From an uncultured Solirubrobacteraceae bacterium (GTDB lineage Bacteria > Actinomycetota > Thermoleophilia > Solirubrobacterales > Solirubrobacteraceae): a stretch of DNA of 32,337 nt. Under the pieces are notes generated by a model that ran no database searches, was not told the DNA's origin, and worked only from the letters and a program-made list of their open reading frames with translations. The DNA lies in assembly GCA_902806175.1 (NCBI GenBank), contig CADCVQ010000037.1, positions 1-32,337 of the forward strand, read 5' to 3'. Position 1 is the first letter of the stretch, and each line of letters opens with the position of its first letter. Both the position numbers and the translations under genes were made by a program. Shown in pieces: positions 1-8,123 of this stretch.

Positions 1-838
1 CCCGGACGTGCACGCGGCCGGGCGTCGGCCCGGAGGCGTCGACGAACGCGCCGTCCACGACCTCGATCGCGCCGCCGGCCGGCGCGCCGCCCGCACCGCC
101 GGGGCTGGCGGGAAAGTTGACCACCGGGCCTCCCGGCGAATCGTCGATCGTCGCCTCCCCCGCGGCCGCCCCGGCGGCGACGAGGTTGACGGTGGCCGAG
201 GCGCTGAGCAGTCGGCCCCCGCGGACCCGCACGTTGCCGCCGACGAGGGACAGCGACCGGCCGTTGTTGACGCCGAGCGACGCCCGGTCCAGCACGATCG
301 CGCCCGGCGTGCCGAGGAACCCGAAGGCGGCGGGCGCGCTCGTGGTCAGCACGCTCGCGCCGGGGGTGCGCGCGTGGAACCGGCCGTCGGAGCCGAGGCG
401 AACGTAGTCGGCGGACGTGACGGTGAACGAGCCGTTGACGCGCAGCGACGCGCCCGGCCCGAACACGACGCCGTCCGGGTTGATCAGGTACAGGTCGGCC
501 CCCGGGATGGCGCAGACCAGCTCGCCGTTGACCGACGACGGCCCGCCTCCGGTGACGCGCGCGAGGATACGCCCGACGGAGTCCGGCCCTTGGAACTCGA
601 CGGAGGTGCCGCCGGCCACGTCGAACCGGCTGAAGCTGTGGAACAGGTTCGGCCCCGCGCTCGCGCCCGCGGAAGCCGGCACGACGACCCGGGGCCCCGG
701 CAGGGTCCCCGCCGGCCCGAGCGACCCGTCCAACACCACCTGCCCCGACGCCGTGCCGGTCAGGCAGCACACGCCCCCGGCTGCCAGCACCCGCATGAAC
801 GACCCGTCCCGGCGTCCCCGGCGTCCCCAGAATGTCAT
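1..838 (-). CDS. Two-partner-secretion exoprotein, N-terminal TPS domain (3' end outside window)
   Basis: The minus-strand frame is open from an ATG at 838 to the window edge, about 279 residues. After a short basic N-terminus (possible inner start ATG at 796) comes a signal-like stretch, VLAAGGVCCLTGTASG. Then follow hallmarks of the filamentous haemagglutinin TPS (haemagglutination activity) domain: NLFHSFSRFDV, the INPDGVVFGPGA motif and a Gly/Val/Ser-rich beta-helix pattern (for example FGFLGTPGAIVLD). In this family the TPS domain directs secretion through an outer-membrane TpsB pore and is followed by a long beta-helical passenger; the rest is beyond position 1. The sequence just before the start has an AAGG that could serve as a ribosome site. 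Such a protein implies a diderm cell, which does not fit the actinobacterial genes after 4690. No TpsB partner is seen in the window. Confidence 0.85.
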   Translation of the reverse strand, partial: MTFWGRRGRRDGSFMRVLAAGGVCCLTGTASGQVVLDGSLGPAGTLPGPRVVVPASAGASAGPNLFHSFSRFDVAGGTSVEFQGPDSVGRILARVTGGGPSSVNGELVCAIPGADLYLINPDGVVFGPGASLRVNGSFTVTSADYVRLGSDGRFHARTPGASVLTTSAPAAFGFLGTPGAIVLDRASLGVNNGRSLSLVGGNVRVRGGRLLSASATVNLVAAGAAAGEATIDDSPGGPVVNFPASPGGAGGAPAGGAIEVVDGAFVDASGPTPGRVHVR

Positions 839-1277
839 GCCCTTGCCCACGCCGGCAGCTTACCCATGCGCCTCGCCTTTTGGCCAGCGCGGGCGCATTC
901 CAGCCAGCGACAGTCGTCACATTGCGTTGGTCTGCTGAACTCCCCGCCGTCCGGCGCGACGGGGACGCTGCCAGGCTGCTTGCGGTTTCACAGACGGGAG
1001 CGCGGTTTGGACGCGTCCGTCGCGAGGGGACTGCGAAACTGCAGGCGGCCGACCTGCGGGTCCGCCGTACGGCACGCGGGGCGAGGTTTCGGCAGGGCAG
1101 GACCCCCGCTTCTCCGTGACGCTGGCAGGACGCGCGCGTGTCACGACCGAGCTTCCACAAACAGGGGACGTGATCCGCGGCACCTCGCCGGCCACCGCCC
1201 GGTTGCCCTGCCCGTCAAAAGTCATGCCCCCGGCCCGCTGGTTCCGATAACCAGGGTCGGGGAAGCGAGGGCGGTGC
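839..1277. other. Intergenic region between divergent genes
   Basis: About 440 bases separate the divergent exoprotein gene and the small gene at 1278. Long open frames cross it on both strands but their products are Arg/Ala/Pro-rich and look like GC-driven shadows. I see no RNA gene. The only structured element I can point to is the inverted repeat at 1238-1254. Confidence 0.5.
1238..1254 (+). promoter_or_regulatory. Inverted repeat CTGGTT-N5-AACCAG with a CCGATAA core
   Basis: The arms CTGGTT and AACCAG are perfect and flank CCGAT. The sequence TCCGATAA across the spacer and right arm matches 7 of 8 bases of the flagellar sigma-28 minus-10 element (GCCGATAA). A minus-35-like AAAAG lies at 1217-1221 but about 21 nt away, longer than the usual ~15. 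It sits 23 nt upstream of the small gene at 1278 in a flagellar neighbourhood. It could be an operator, a weak sigma-28 promoter, or chance. Confidence 0.3.
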
Positions 1278-1535
1278 ATGCGTGACCTGAGCGTGGTGGT
1301 GGAGAACCTGCGGCTCGTGCAGCGGGCGCGGCGGCGGTTCATGGAGCTGTCGGAGCTGGAGCGGGACTGCATCAACCCCATGCTCGACCGCATGGCCGAC
1401 GACCTCCAGCAGGCAAGCGCCGCCACGGCGGCGGGGTCGGCCACGCGAGACGAGGGCGATGGCCCGGCCGGCAGCGGCACGGCCGGCCAAGGCAGCGAGG
1501 CCGGCCTCAACCCGCCGGCGGGGCCGGACGAATGA
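1278..1535 (+). CDS. Small hypothetical protein upstream of fliD
   Basis: This 85-residue protein begins at an ATG preceded by GAGG about 7 nt upstream. Residues 1-48 look helical and amphipathic (MRDLSVVVENLRLVQRARRR onward, with LSELERDC and MLDRMADDLQQ); residues 49-85 are a Gly/Ala/Pro-rich, probably disordered tail. I do not recognise the family. Its position 73 bases before fliD on the same strand suggests a flagellar role. Flagellar export chaperones such as FliT or FlgN are also small helical proteins, but no specific motif supports that assignment. Confidence 0.55.
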   Translation: MRDLSVVVENLRLVQRARRRFMELSELERDCINPMLDRMADDLQQASAATAAGSATRDEGDGPAGSGTAGQGSEAGLNPPAGPDE

Positions 1536-1538
1536 CGT

Positions 1539-1554
1539 TGGCACGGGTCCGGCA
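1539..1554 (+). promoter_or_regulatory. Possible sigma-54-type promoter for fliD
   Basis: TGGCACGGGTCCGGCA has the GG and GC dinucleotides at the spacing of the minus-24/minus-12 consensus (TGGCACG-N4-TTGCA) but with CG in place of the TT. Transcription would start near 1565, leaving a ~44-nt leader before fliD. In GC-rich DNA such a match can arise by chance. Confidence 0.3.
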
Positions 1555-1608
1555 CGCGGCGCGCGGGCAACCGCGCCTCGCGGCTAATGCCGGACGGACG
1601 GGCACCTT

Positions 1609-4600
1609 ATGGGCCGAATCACCTCTGGCGTCGGGCTGATCAGCGGGATCGACTCCCGCAGCATCATCGACCAGTTGATCTCCCTCGAGTCGCAGCCCAA
1701 GACGCGCCTCGAGGGCAAGATCGACGAGACCAACAAGGTCAAGCTCGCCTACACGGACCTCAGCACGCGCCTCGCCAGCCTCAAGCTCACCGGCACGCAA
1801 CTCAAGAAGCCGTCCACGTTTCAGGCCGCCACCACCACGAGCGGCGACGAGGACGTCCTCACCGCCACCGCCGCAAACGGGGCGGCCGTCGGCAACTACC
1901 AGTTCCAGGTCGCCCGCCTCGTCACCACCCAGCAGTCCGTCACCGGCGGGTTCGCCGACTTCGACAAGACCCGGCTCGGCGCCGGCTCCCTCACCATCGA
2001 GCAGGGCGGCGGCGAGCTGACCAACGAGACGCCCCTCTCCCAGCTCAACGGCGGCGCGGGCGTCCGGCGGGGGCTCTTCCGCATCACCGACCGCGCGGGA
2101 CAATCAGCCGTCATCGACGTCTCATCCGCGATCACCGTCAACGACGTCCTCAAGAAGATCAACACGAGCCTCGGCGTGTCCGTCCGCGCCAGCGCGGCGG
2201 GCGAGGGCATCACGCTCGCCGACGTCTCGGGCTCCACCGCCGGAAACTTCACCGTCCAGGACCTCGGCGACGGTGCCGCCGCCGCGGACCTCGGGCTCGT
2301 CGCCGACGTGGCCGCCTCCACCATCACGGGCGCCGACGTCAACAGCCTCGGCTCCGCAACCGTTCTCGACACGCTCAACGACGGCCGGGGCGTCCGCCGG
2401 GCCGCTACCGGCGCCGACTTCTCCGTAACCGTCGGCGGCTCAACCGTTAACGTCACCCTCGGCGCCGGCGCCCGCACGGCGGGCGACGTCATCGCCACCG
2501 TCAACGCCGCCGGCGGCGCGAACCTCAAGGCCGAGGCCGTCGCGGGCGCCAATGGCCTGCGCCTCACCGATGCCAGCGGCGGCGGGCGGACGATCACCGT
2601 CACCGCCCTGAACGGCTCCAAGGCCGCCGCCGACCTCGGCATCGCCACCGCCCCCGCGGGCGTCGCGGGCGGCACGCTGGACGGCACGCCGTTGATCGCC
2701 GGTCTCAACACCGTGCTCCTGTCCTCGCTGAAGGGCGGCGCGGGCCTCACCCTCGGCAGCATCGAGATTACCGACCGCGCCGGCGCCACCGCCACGGTCG
2801 ACCTCAGCGCCGCCCGCTCCGTCCAGGACGTGCTCGACGCGATCAGCAACGCGCCCGGCGTCGCCGTCACCGCCCGCCTGAAGAAGAGCGGAAACGGCAT
2901 CGAGGTCGCCGACAGCTCCGGCGGCACGGGCAACCTCGTCATCGCCGACGCGGCGGGCGGCGCCTCCGCCACCGACTTGGGCCTGGCCGGCACGTTCTCC
3001 ACCGCCGTCCCCGCCGCCCAAGGCGCCAACCTCCAGCGGCAGTGGGTGACGGAGAACAACACGCTCGCCAGCTACAACGGCGGGCGGGGCGTGGCGCGGG
3101 GCCAGTTCAAGATCACCAACGCAGCCGGCGTCAGCGCCACCGTCGACCTCTCCCAGGGCGACGAGGTCCGCCTCGCCGACGTCATCGCCGAGGTCAACGC
3201 CAAGGGCATCAACGTCACCGCCTCGATCAACGCCAACGGCGACGGCCTGCTCCTGACCGACGCCAGCGGCGGCGCGGGCAAGATGAAGGTCGAGGAGGTC
3301 GACGCCTCCACCGCCCGCGACCTCGGCCTCCTCGGCGTCGCCGGCGCCACCCCCACCATCGACGGCTCGTTCGAGCGCACGATCGAGGTCGCCGCCGACG
3401 ACACGCTGGCGACCCTCCAGACGAAGATCAACGACCTCGGCTTCGGCGTCAGCGCCTCGATCGTCAACGACGGCTCGGGCGCCGCGCCGTTCCGCCTGTC
3501 GCTGTCGTCGCGCAACCCCGGGCGCAGCGGGCGCGCCGTCTTCGACGCCGGCGCGCTGACCGCGCTCCAGACCTCCAACCTCGTCGAGGGGCAGGACGCC
3601 GCCGTCTTCCTCGGCAGCGACCAGGCCGCCAACCCCCTGCTCATCACCGCCGGCTCGAACCAGCTCAGCGGCGTCGTCAAGGGCGTGACGATCGACCTGC
3701 ACGGCGTCGGCGACCGCCCGGTCAGCCTCAGCGTCACGCGCAGCGTCGACGCGGTCGTCGAACAGATGACGAAGTTCACCGAGGGCTTCAACGAGCTCGT
3801 CGACAAGATCAAGGAGCTGACGAAGTTCGACCCCCAGACCGGCGAGCGCGGCCTGCTGCTCGGCGACACGACCGTCCAGACGGTCGAGCAGAACATCTAC
3901 GCCGTGTTCAGCAGCGTCGTGGGCGGCGGCGGGCGCGTGCGGGTCGCGGGCGACGTGGGGCTGAAGCTGGCCGAGGGCGCCAAGCTCGAGTTCGACGAGA
4001 CGAAGTTCCGCGACGCCTACGCCGCCGACGCCACCGCCGTCGAGACGCTGTTCAGCCGCCCCCCGGCGGGCCTGAACGAGACGACGCCGCTGTCGCAGCT
4101 CAACGCCGGCCGGGGCGTGCGTGCGTCGACGGTCGGGGCCGACTTCTCGATCTCGGTGAAGGACGGCACGACGTTCGAAGTCACGCTCGGCGACGCCGCC
4201 ACGTTCGGCGCCGTGCTGGCGAAGATCAACGCCGCCGGCGCCGGCAAGGTCACCGCCGCCCTCGGCGACAACGGCGCCAGCCTGAAGATCACGGATAACA
4301 CCACGACCGGCGCCGCCACGCTGAAGGTGGTCGCCCTCAACGGCTCCCCCGCCAAGAGCGATTTAGGCATCCCCGACGCCGGCCCCGGCGTCCTCGCCGG
4401 CCGCACGATCCTCCCCCCCTCCCCCACCGCCCGCCTGAACGCCGGCGCCGGGCTCGGACACCTGCTTGAAAACAGCTTCGCCCGGCTGATCGACCCCGTC
4501 GACGGCGCGATCAGCAAGGAAAACAAGCAACTCGACGCCAAGAACCAGGCGTTCGAAAGCCGGATCACCGCGCTGGACAAACTGATCGCCAGCAAACGCG

Positions 4601-4839
4601 CGCGGTTAGAGCGCCAGTTCGCCAACATGGAGTCGGTCTTAGCCAACCTCCAAGGCCAGCAGCAGTCCCTCAGCGCCTTCCAAACCCTGCCGACGCCGTC
4701 GCGAAGGTGCGCCGCGAGCGGCGCGAGTACCCCGGCGCGACGCGCGAGGTCTATCTCAAGGGGACCGACCGCTGGCAGGTCTCCTACTTCGCCAAGACCA
4801 AGCCCGGTACGCCGCGCAAGGAGATCGCGCAGGTGCTGA
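1609..4839 (+). CDS. fliD: Flagellar hook-associated protein 2 (filament cap) FliD, enlarged; C-terminus altered by the join
   Basis: FliD caps the growing flagellar filament and guides flagellin folding. The N-terminus MGRITSGVGLISGID and the following coiled region (residues ~1-115) are typical FliD_N. Residues ~145-600 hold four Flagellin_IN-type repeats of ~110-118 residues, starting near 145, 255, 373 and 489; each begins with an LNGGRGV-like motif and contains a GDGLLLTDASGG-like motif. FliD_C starts near residue 669 (FNELVDKIKELTKFD) and is interrupted near residue 831 by a fifth repeat. The final coiled coil runs to about LQGQQQSLSAFQTL (residue ~1027). Most FliD proteins are 450-700 residues. 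After ~4688 the frame gives an Arg/Ser/Pro-rich tail that is a shadow of the next gene's frame, so the last ~50 residues are not FliD and only a few true C-terminal residues are lost. Upstream lies a small gene and a possible sigma-54 site. Confidence 0.9.
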   Translation: MGRITSGVGLISGIDSRSIIDQLISLESQPKTRLEGKIDETNKVKLAYTDLSTRLASLKLTGTQLKKPSTFQAATTTSGDEDVLTATAANGAAVGNYQFQVARLVTTQQSVTGGFADFDKTRLGAGSLTIEQGGGELTNETPLSQLNGGAGVRRGLFRITDRAGQSAVIDVSSAITVNDVLKKINTSLGVSVRASAAGEGITLADVSGSTAGNFTVQDLGDGAAAADLGLVADVAASTITGADVNSLGSATVLDTLNDGRGVRRAATGADFSVTVGGSTVNVTLGAGARTAGDVIATVNAAGGANLKAEAVAGANGLRLTDASGGGRTITVTALNGSKAAADLGIATAPAGVAGGTLDGTPLIAGLNTVLLSSLKGGAGLTLGSIEITDRAGATATVDLSAARSVQDVLDAISNAPGVAVTARLKKSGNGIEVADSSGGTGNLVIADAAGGASATDLGLAGTFSTAVPAAQGANLQRQWVTENNTLASYNGGRGVARGQFKITNAAGVSATVDLSQGDEVRLADVIAEVNAKGINVTASINANGDGLLLTDASGGAGKMKVEEVDASTARDLGLLGVAGATPTIDGSFERTIEVAADDTLATLQTKINDLGFGVSASIVNDGSGAAPFRLSLSSRNPGRSGRAVFDAGALTALQTSNLVEGQDAAVFLGSDQAANPLLITAGSNQLSGVVKGVTIDLHGVGDRPVSLSVTRSVDAVVEQMTKFTEGFNELVDKIKELTKFDPQTGERGLLLGDTTVQTVEQNIYAVFSSVVGGGGRVRVAGDVGLKLAEGAKLEFDETKFRDAYAADATAVETLFSRPPAGLNETTPLSQLNAGRGVRASTVGADFSISVKDGTTFEVTLGDAATFGAVLAKINAAGAGKVTAALGDNGASLKITDNTTTGAATLKVVALNGSPAKSDLGIPDAGPGVLAGRTILPPSPTARLNAGAGLGHLLENSFARLIDPVDGAISKENKQLDAKNQAFESRITALDKLIASKRARLERQFANMESVLANLQGQQQSLSAFQTLPTPSRRCAASGASTPARRARSISRGPTAGRSPTSPRPSPVRRARRSRRC
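4685..4695. other. Probable artificial or recombinational junction between two genomes
   Basis: To the left the reading frame is typical FliD C-terminal coiled coil. To the right, in a different frame, a conserved-looking membrane protein begins mid-sequence (ADAVAKVRRERREYPG) with no upstream promoter, ribosome site or N-terminus. No insertion sequence, integrase, tRNA or repeat marks the point. Gene content changes from diderm and flagellar to actinobacterial here. Confidence 0.7.
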
Positions 4840-6179
4840 TCGACGACCGCAGCGCGCGCGTGCTCGAGGCGTGGACGGACTACCAGGTGCCGTGGTCGAT
4901 GGCGCGCGGCTACTCCGGCGCGTTCGGGCGCATCGTCAACGCGCCGTGGGTGTGGATCCCGCTCGCCGTGCTGTTCGTCGCGCCGTTTCTGCGCCCGCCG
5001 TGGCGGATGCTGCACCTCGACCTGCTCGTCCTGAGCGCCTTCTCGGCGTCGACGGCGTTCTTCAACGCGGCCCGCGTCGACGTGTCGGTGCCGCTCGTCT
5101 ATCCGCTGCTCGGCTACCTGCTGGTGCGGATGCTGTGGATCGGCCTGCGCCACGGCGAGAGCGCACACGACGAGGCGCGCCGGCCGCTGCGCCTGCTCGT
5201 GCCCGTGAGCTGGCTGGCGATCGCGGTGATCTTCCTCGTCGGCTTCCGCGTCGCGCTCAACGTGACGAACTCCAACGTCATCGACGTCGGCTACGCGGGC
5301 GTCATCGGCGCCGACCGGATCGTGGACGGCGATCCGCTGTACGGAGAGTTCCCCAGCGACAACGCGATGGGCGACACGTACGGCCCCGTCGTCTACCTCG
5401 CCTACGCGCCCTTCGAGCAGGCACTGAAGTGGAGCGGCAATTGGGACGACCTGCCGGCAGCGCACGCGGCGGCGATCGCGTTCGACCTGCTCGCGCTGGC
5501 GCTGTGCTTCCTGATCGGGCGCCGCGTCCGCGGGCCGGATCTCGGCGTGCTGCTCGCCTACGCCTGGGCGACCTACCCCTTCACGCTCTACGCGCTCATG
5601 TCGAACTCCAACGACGCGCTCGTTGCGGCGCTCGTGCTGGCGGCCGTCTGGGCCGCCGGCAGCGCACCCGCGCGCGGCGCGTTCGTCGCGCTCGCGGGCC
5701 TGACGAAGTTTGCGCCGCTGGCCCTCGGCCCGCTCTTTGCGCTGCATCGAGGTGGACGGCCGCGCCCGCGGCTGCGCTCGCTGCTGGCGTACGCGGTCGG
5801 CTTCGCGGCGGCGGTGCTGCTCGCCTTCGCGCCGCTGGTGGGCGAGCTGAGCCTGCGCGACTTCTGGGATCACACGATCGCCTTCCAGGCGCAGCGCGGC
5901 TCGCCGTTTTCGATCTGGGGGCTCTACGACCCCGACGTCACGTGGCTGAACTACGTCCAGCGCGCGCTGCAGGTCGCCGCCGCGCTGCTGGCGATCGCCC
6001 TGGCGTTCGTCCCGCGGCGGCGCGATCTCGTCGGGTTGGCCGCCCTCGGCGCGGCGATCCTGATCGCGCTGCAGCTCGGCGTGTCGCACTGGTTTTACCT
6101 GTACATCCCGTGGTTCTTCGGCCTCGTCATGATCGCGCTGCTCGGACGCTCGGCGATGCCTGCGCCCACGCGCGCATGA
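4692..6179 (+). CDS. Polytopic membrane protein, GT-C/GT87 glycosyltransferase-like (5' end lost at junction)
   Basis: The frame is open from the junction; the first usable start codon is a GTG at 4707, but the sequence before it (ADAVAK) reads as the same protein, so the true start is missing. The first ~75 residues form a soluble PepSY-like segment (TREVYLKGTDRWQVSYFAK ... ARVLEAWTDYQV), in which the lost N-terminus would begin. About ten hydrophobic helices follow, with extracytoplasmic loops rich in Asp, Gly and Tyr, such as DGDPLYGEFPSDN and TYGPVVYL. This pattern resembles polyprenyl-phosphate-sugar-dependent GT-C transferases that build cell-envelope glycans. Its stop overlaps the start of the next gene (ATGA), so the two are probably co-translated. 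Donor and acceptor cannot be told from sequence. Confidence 0.75.
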   Translation, partial: DAVAKVRRERREYPGATREVYLKGTDRWQVSYFAKTKPGTPRKEIAQVLIDDRSARVLEAWTDYQVPWSMARGYSGAFGRIVNAPWVWIPLAVLFVAPFLRPPWRMLHLDLLVLSAFSASTAFFNAARVDVSVPLVYPLLGYLLVRMLWIGLRHGESAHDEARRPLRLLVPVSWLAIAVIFLVGFRVALNVTNSNVIDVGYAGVIGADRIVDGDPLYGEFPSDNAMGDTYGPVVYLAYAPFEQALKWSGNWDDLPAAHAAAIAFDLLALALCFLIGRRVRGPDLGVLLAYAWATYPFTLYALMSNSNDALVAALVLAAVWAAGSAPARGAFVALAGLTKFAPLALGPLFALHRGGRPRPRLRSLLAYAVGFAAAVLLAFAPLVGELSLRDFWDHTIAFQAQRGSPFSIWGLYDPDVTWLNYVQRALQVAAALLAIALAFVPRRRDLVGLAALGAAILIALQLGVSHWFYLYIPWFFGLVMIALLGRSAMPAPTRA

Positions 6180-7396
6180 CGGCCGGCTTCGAGCGCCTGC
6201 AGTTGGCGCTGGCCGGCGTTGCGCTGCTGGCGCTCTACGGCGTCGCGACGACCGTCGGGCCGTTTTCCGACATCACCGTCAACGACCTCTACGTGTACGG
6301 CGTGTACGCCGACCTGCTGCACGACGGCCAGCTGCCGTACGTCGATTTCGGCTTCGAGTACCCGCCGCTGGCGGCGATCGCGCTCTGGCTGGCGGGGGTG
6401 CCCGGCCTCGACGACCCGACGTACGCGGTGAGCTTCGCCGTGCTCATGGGAATCTGCCTCGTCGCGGCGCAGCAGCTCGCCGCGCGCCTCGCCGGCCGCG
6501 GCCGCACGCGCCTGACGGTGGCCTGGCTGTTCGTCGCGACGCCGCTGCTGATCGGCGCGTCGCTGCGCACGCACTTCGACGCGTTGCCGATCGCGATTGC
6601 GCTCGCGGGCCTGCTCGCGCTGAGCAACGACCGCGACGACCTCGGGTTCGCGCTACTCGGCGTCGGCACGATGACAAAGCTCTTTCCGGGCCTGCTCGCG
6701 GTGATCGCGCTGCTGTGGCTCGCCGGCCGCGGCGAGTGGCGCGCCGCGCTGCGCGGCGGGGCGATCTTTGCGGCGGTCGTCGTCGCGATCTCGCTGCCGC
6801 TGTCGGGGGCGGGCTACGTCGACTCCTTCGAGTTTCACCTCGAGCGCCCGGTGCAGATCGAGTCCTCCGCAGCGAGCGTGCTCTTCGCCCTGGGCGGGTC
6901 GGAGGTCACGGGCACGAACCTGCGGCCCGACCGCTTCAAGTCAAACGGCCTCGACGGCGGCCACGCCGACACCGTCGAGCGCGTCTCTCAGTTCCTGTTG
7001 ATCGTTGCACTGGCGTCGATCGTCTGGCTTGCCGCCCGGCAGCCCGGCGCGCGCCACCTCGTGCTCTGCGGCTTCGCCGCGCTGCTGGCGTTCGTCACAC
7101 TCGGCAAGGTCTTCTCGCCGCAGTACGTCATCTGGCTTGCGCCGTTCGCGGCGCTCGCCTGGGTCTGGGGCCTGCGCGCGGTTGCGCTGCTGACGGCCGC
7201 CGCGATCGTGCTCACGCACGTCGAGTTCCCCAGCCGCTACTTCGACCTCATCAACGAGCAGACCGACGTCGTCGCGATCGTCGCCGCGCGCAACGCGCTG
7301 CTGCTCGTGGCGCTGCTCGTGCTGACGAGGTCGTTGCTCGTCCCGGGCCGACCAGATCATGATCCCAGTGGCAGCTGGGAGCAGCGGTCCGCCTGA
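6176..7396 (+). CDS. GT87/GT-C-like membrane glycosyltransferase
   Basis: This 406-residue protein starts at an ATG overlapping the previous stop (ATGA). It has about ten hydrophobic helices. An acidic loop after TM1 (ITVNDLYVYGVYADLL) is followed by a motif usual in GT87-type mannosyltransferases, PYVDFGFEYPPLAAIALW. Other loop motifs are GTMTKLFPG and KVFSPQYVIWLAPF, also typical of that superfamily, where the catalytic Asp lies in the first extracytoplasmic loop. It probably transfers a hexose from a polyprenyl-phosphate donor outside the membrane. It is the partner of the upstream membrane protein and may act in the same envelope glycan step. The last ~25 residues are polar. Confidence 0.8.
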   Translation: MTAGFERLQLALAGVALLALYGVATTVGPFSDITVNDLYVYGVYADLLHDGQLPYVDFGFEYPPLAAIALWLAGVPGLDDPTYAVSFAVLMGICLVAAQQLAARLAGRGRTRLTVAWLFVATPLLIGASLRTHFDALPIAIALAGLLALSNDRDDLGFALLGVGTMTKLFPGLLAVIALLWLAGRGEWRAALRGGAIFAAVVVAISLPLSGAGYVDSFEFHLERPVQIESSAASVLFALGGSEVTGTNLRPDRFKSNGLDGGHADTVERVSQFLLIVALASIVWLAARQPGARHLVLCGFAALLAFVTLGKVFSPQYVIWLAPFAALAWVWGLRAVALLTAAAIVLTHVEFPSRYFDLINEQTDVVAIVAARNALLLVALLVLTRSLLVPGRPDHDPSGSWEQRSA

Positions 7397-7444
7397 GCCC
7401 GGCTCACGCTCGCGGCGCGCGGGTGGCGCCGGTGGTGCAGGGTG

Positions 7445-7460
7445 TGCGAGCATGCTCGCA
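7445..7460 (+). promoter_or_regulatory. Perfect 16-bp palindrome at the start of the following gene
   Basis: TGCGAGCATGCTCGCA is a perfect dyad with no spacer, and its last base is the A of the downstream ATG. Its position fits an operator or a structure controlling translation; chance is possible in this GC-rich context. Confidence 0.35.
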
Positions 7461-8083
7461 TGAAGCTCTTCGGCCGCAACGGAGAGGTCGGTCAACCGCC
7501 GCCGGCGAGCGCGCGCACGCACGCCCCGCGGCTCACCCCGGATCAGAACGGCGCGATCCGCGAGCTCAACGGCCTCGTCATGGACGGGATGCGCGACTGC
7601 CCGATCGAGAGGAGCACGCTCGGCCTCCTGCAGGTGGGCCTGCCGCACCTCACGCAGCGCGAATGCTCCGCGGAGGCGGTCGTCGCCGGACAGACGGCCG
7701 CCCGGCTCGGCTATCTCGCGCGATCCGCGGAGTACGCGATGTTCGAGGCGGCACAGGAGCTCGACGACGGGCTGCTCGACACGCTCGCCGAGCGCCTCGA
7801 CGCCGCCGGATCCGGCACGGACGCGATCCAGGACGCCGTCGCCGAGCTCGCCGCCGAGCTGGCGCTCGCGGAGCCGATGGACGCGCAGGCCGGAGACGAC
7901 GGCGCGCTGTGGCTGCTGCCCGGCGCCGGCGGCGAGCTGCGCTCCGCGCTGCGCGACCGGCTTGCCCGGGCGTTGAGCCGGCCGGAGGACGTGAGCCTCT
8001 ACGAGCTGCGACGGACGTGGATGTACGGCTACTTCCTGCGCAGTCTGCAGGAGTGCTTCGAGGACGAGGACATGTCGGGCTGA
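7460..8083 (+). CDS. Hypothetical helical protein
   Basis: This is a 207-residue soluble protein with no signal peptide or membrane segment. The ATG at 7460 (MKLFGRNGEVG) is preferred over an in-frame GTG at 7442 because the intervening sequence lies in a palindrome. After a Pro-rich linker (residues ~10-25) the rest looks alpha-helical and Leu/Ala/Glu-rich, with blocks such as LTPDQNGAIRELNGLVMDGM and YELRRTWMYGYFLRSLQECF. Two Cys residues occur in the first half (DCPIERS, RECSAEAV). I do not recognise the family. It stands alone between a glycosyltransferase operon and a convergent phosphoesterase gene. Confidence 0.65.
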   Translation: MKLFGRNGEVGQPPPASARTHAPRLTPDQNGAIRELNGLVMDGMRDCPIERSTLGLLQVGLPHLTQRECSAEAVVAGQTAARLGYLARSAEYAMFEAAQELDDGLLDTLAERLDAAGSGTDAIQDAVAELAAELALAEPMDAQAGDDGALWLLPGAGGELRSALRDRLARALSRPEDVSLYELRRTWMYGYFLRSLQECFEDEDMSG

Positions 8084-8102
8084 CCCAGCCGTGCCGACGG
8101 GC

Positions 8103-8123
8103 GAGTCGTCCGCGGCCCGACTC
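8103..8123. terminator. Hairpin between convergent genes
   Basis: GAGTCG and CGACTC form a 6-bp stem with a 9-nt loop in the 38-bp gap, overlapping the minus-strand stop codon at 8122. There is no T-run on either side, so it could end transcription from both directions only weakly. Confidence 0.35.

Noticed and set aside
8-1285. 425-codon plus-strand open frame at the left edge
   Set aside because: It is antisense to the TPS gene, with Arg/Ala/Gly-rich composition and no family features.
4017-6089. 690-codon minus-strand open frame across the junction
   Set aside because: Its product is Arg/Glu/Gln-rich shadow sequence antisense to fliD and the membrane protein; the true genes explain both sides.
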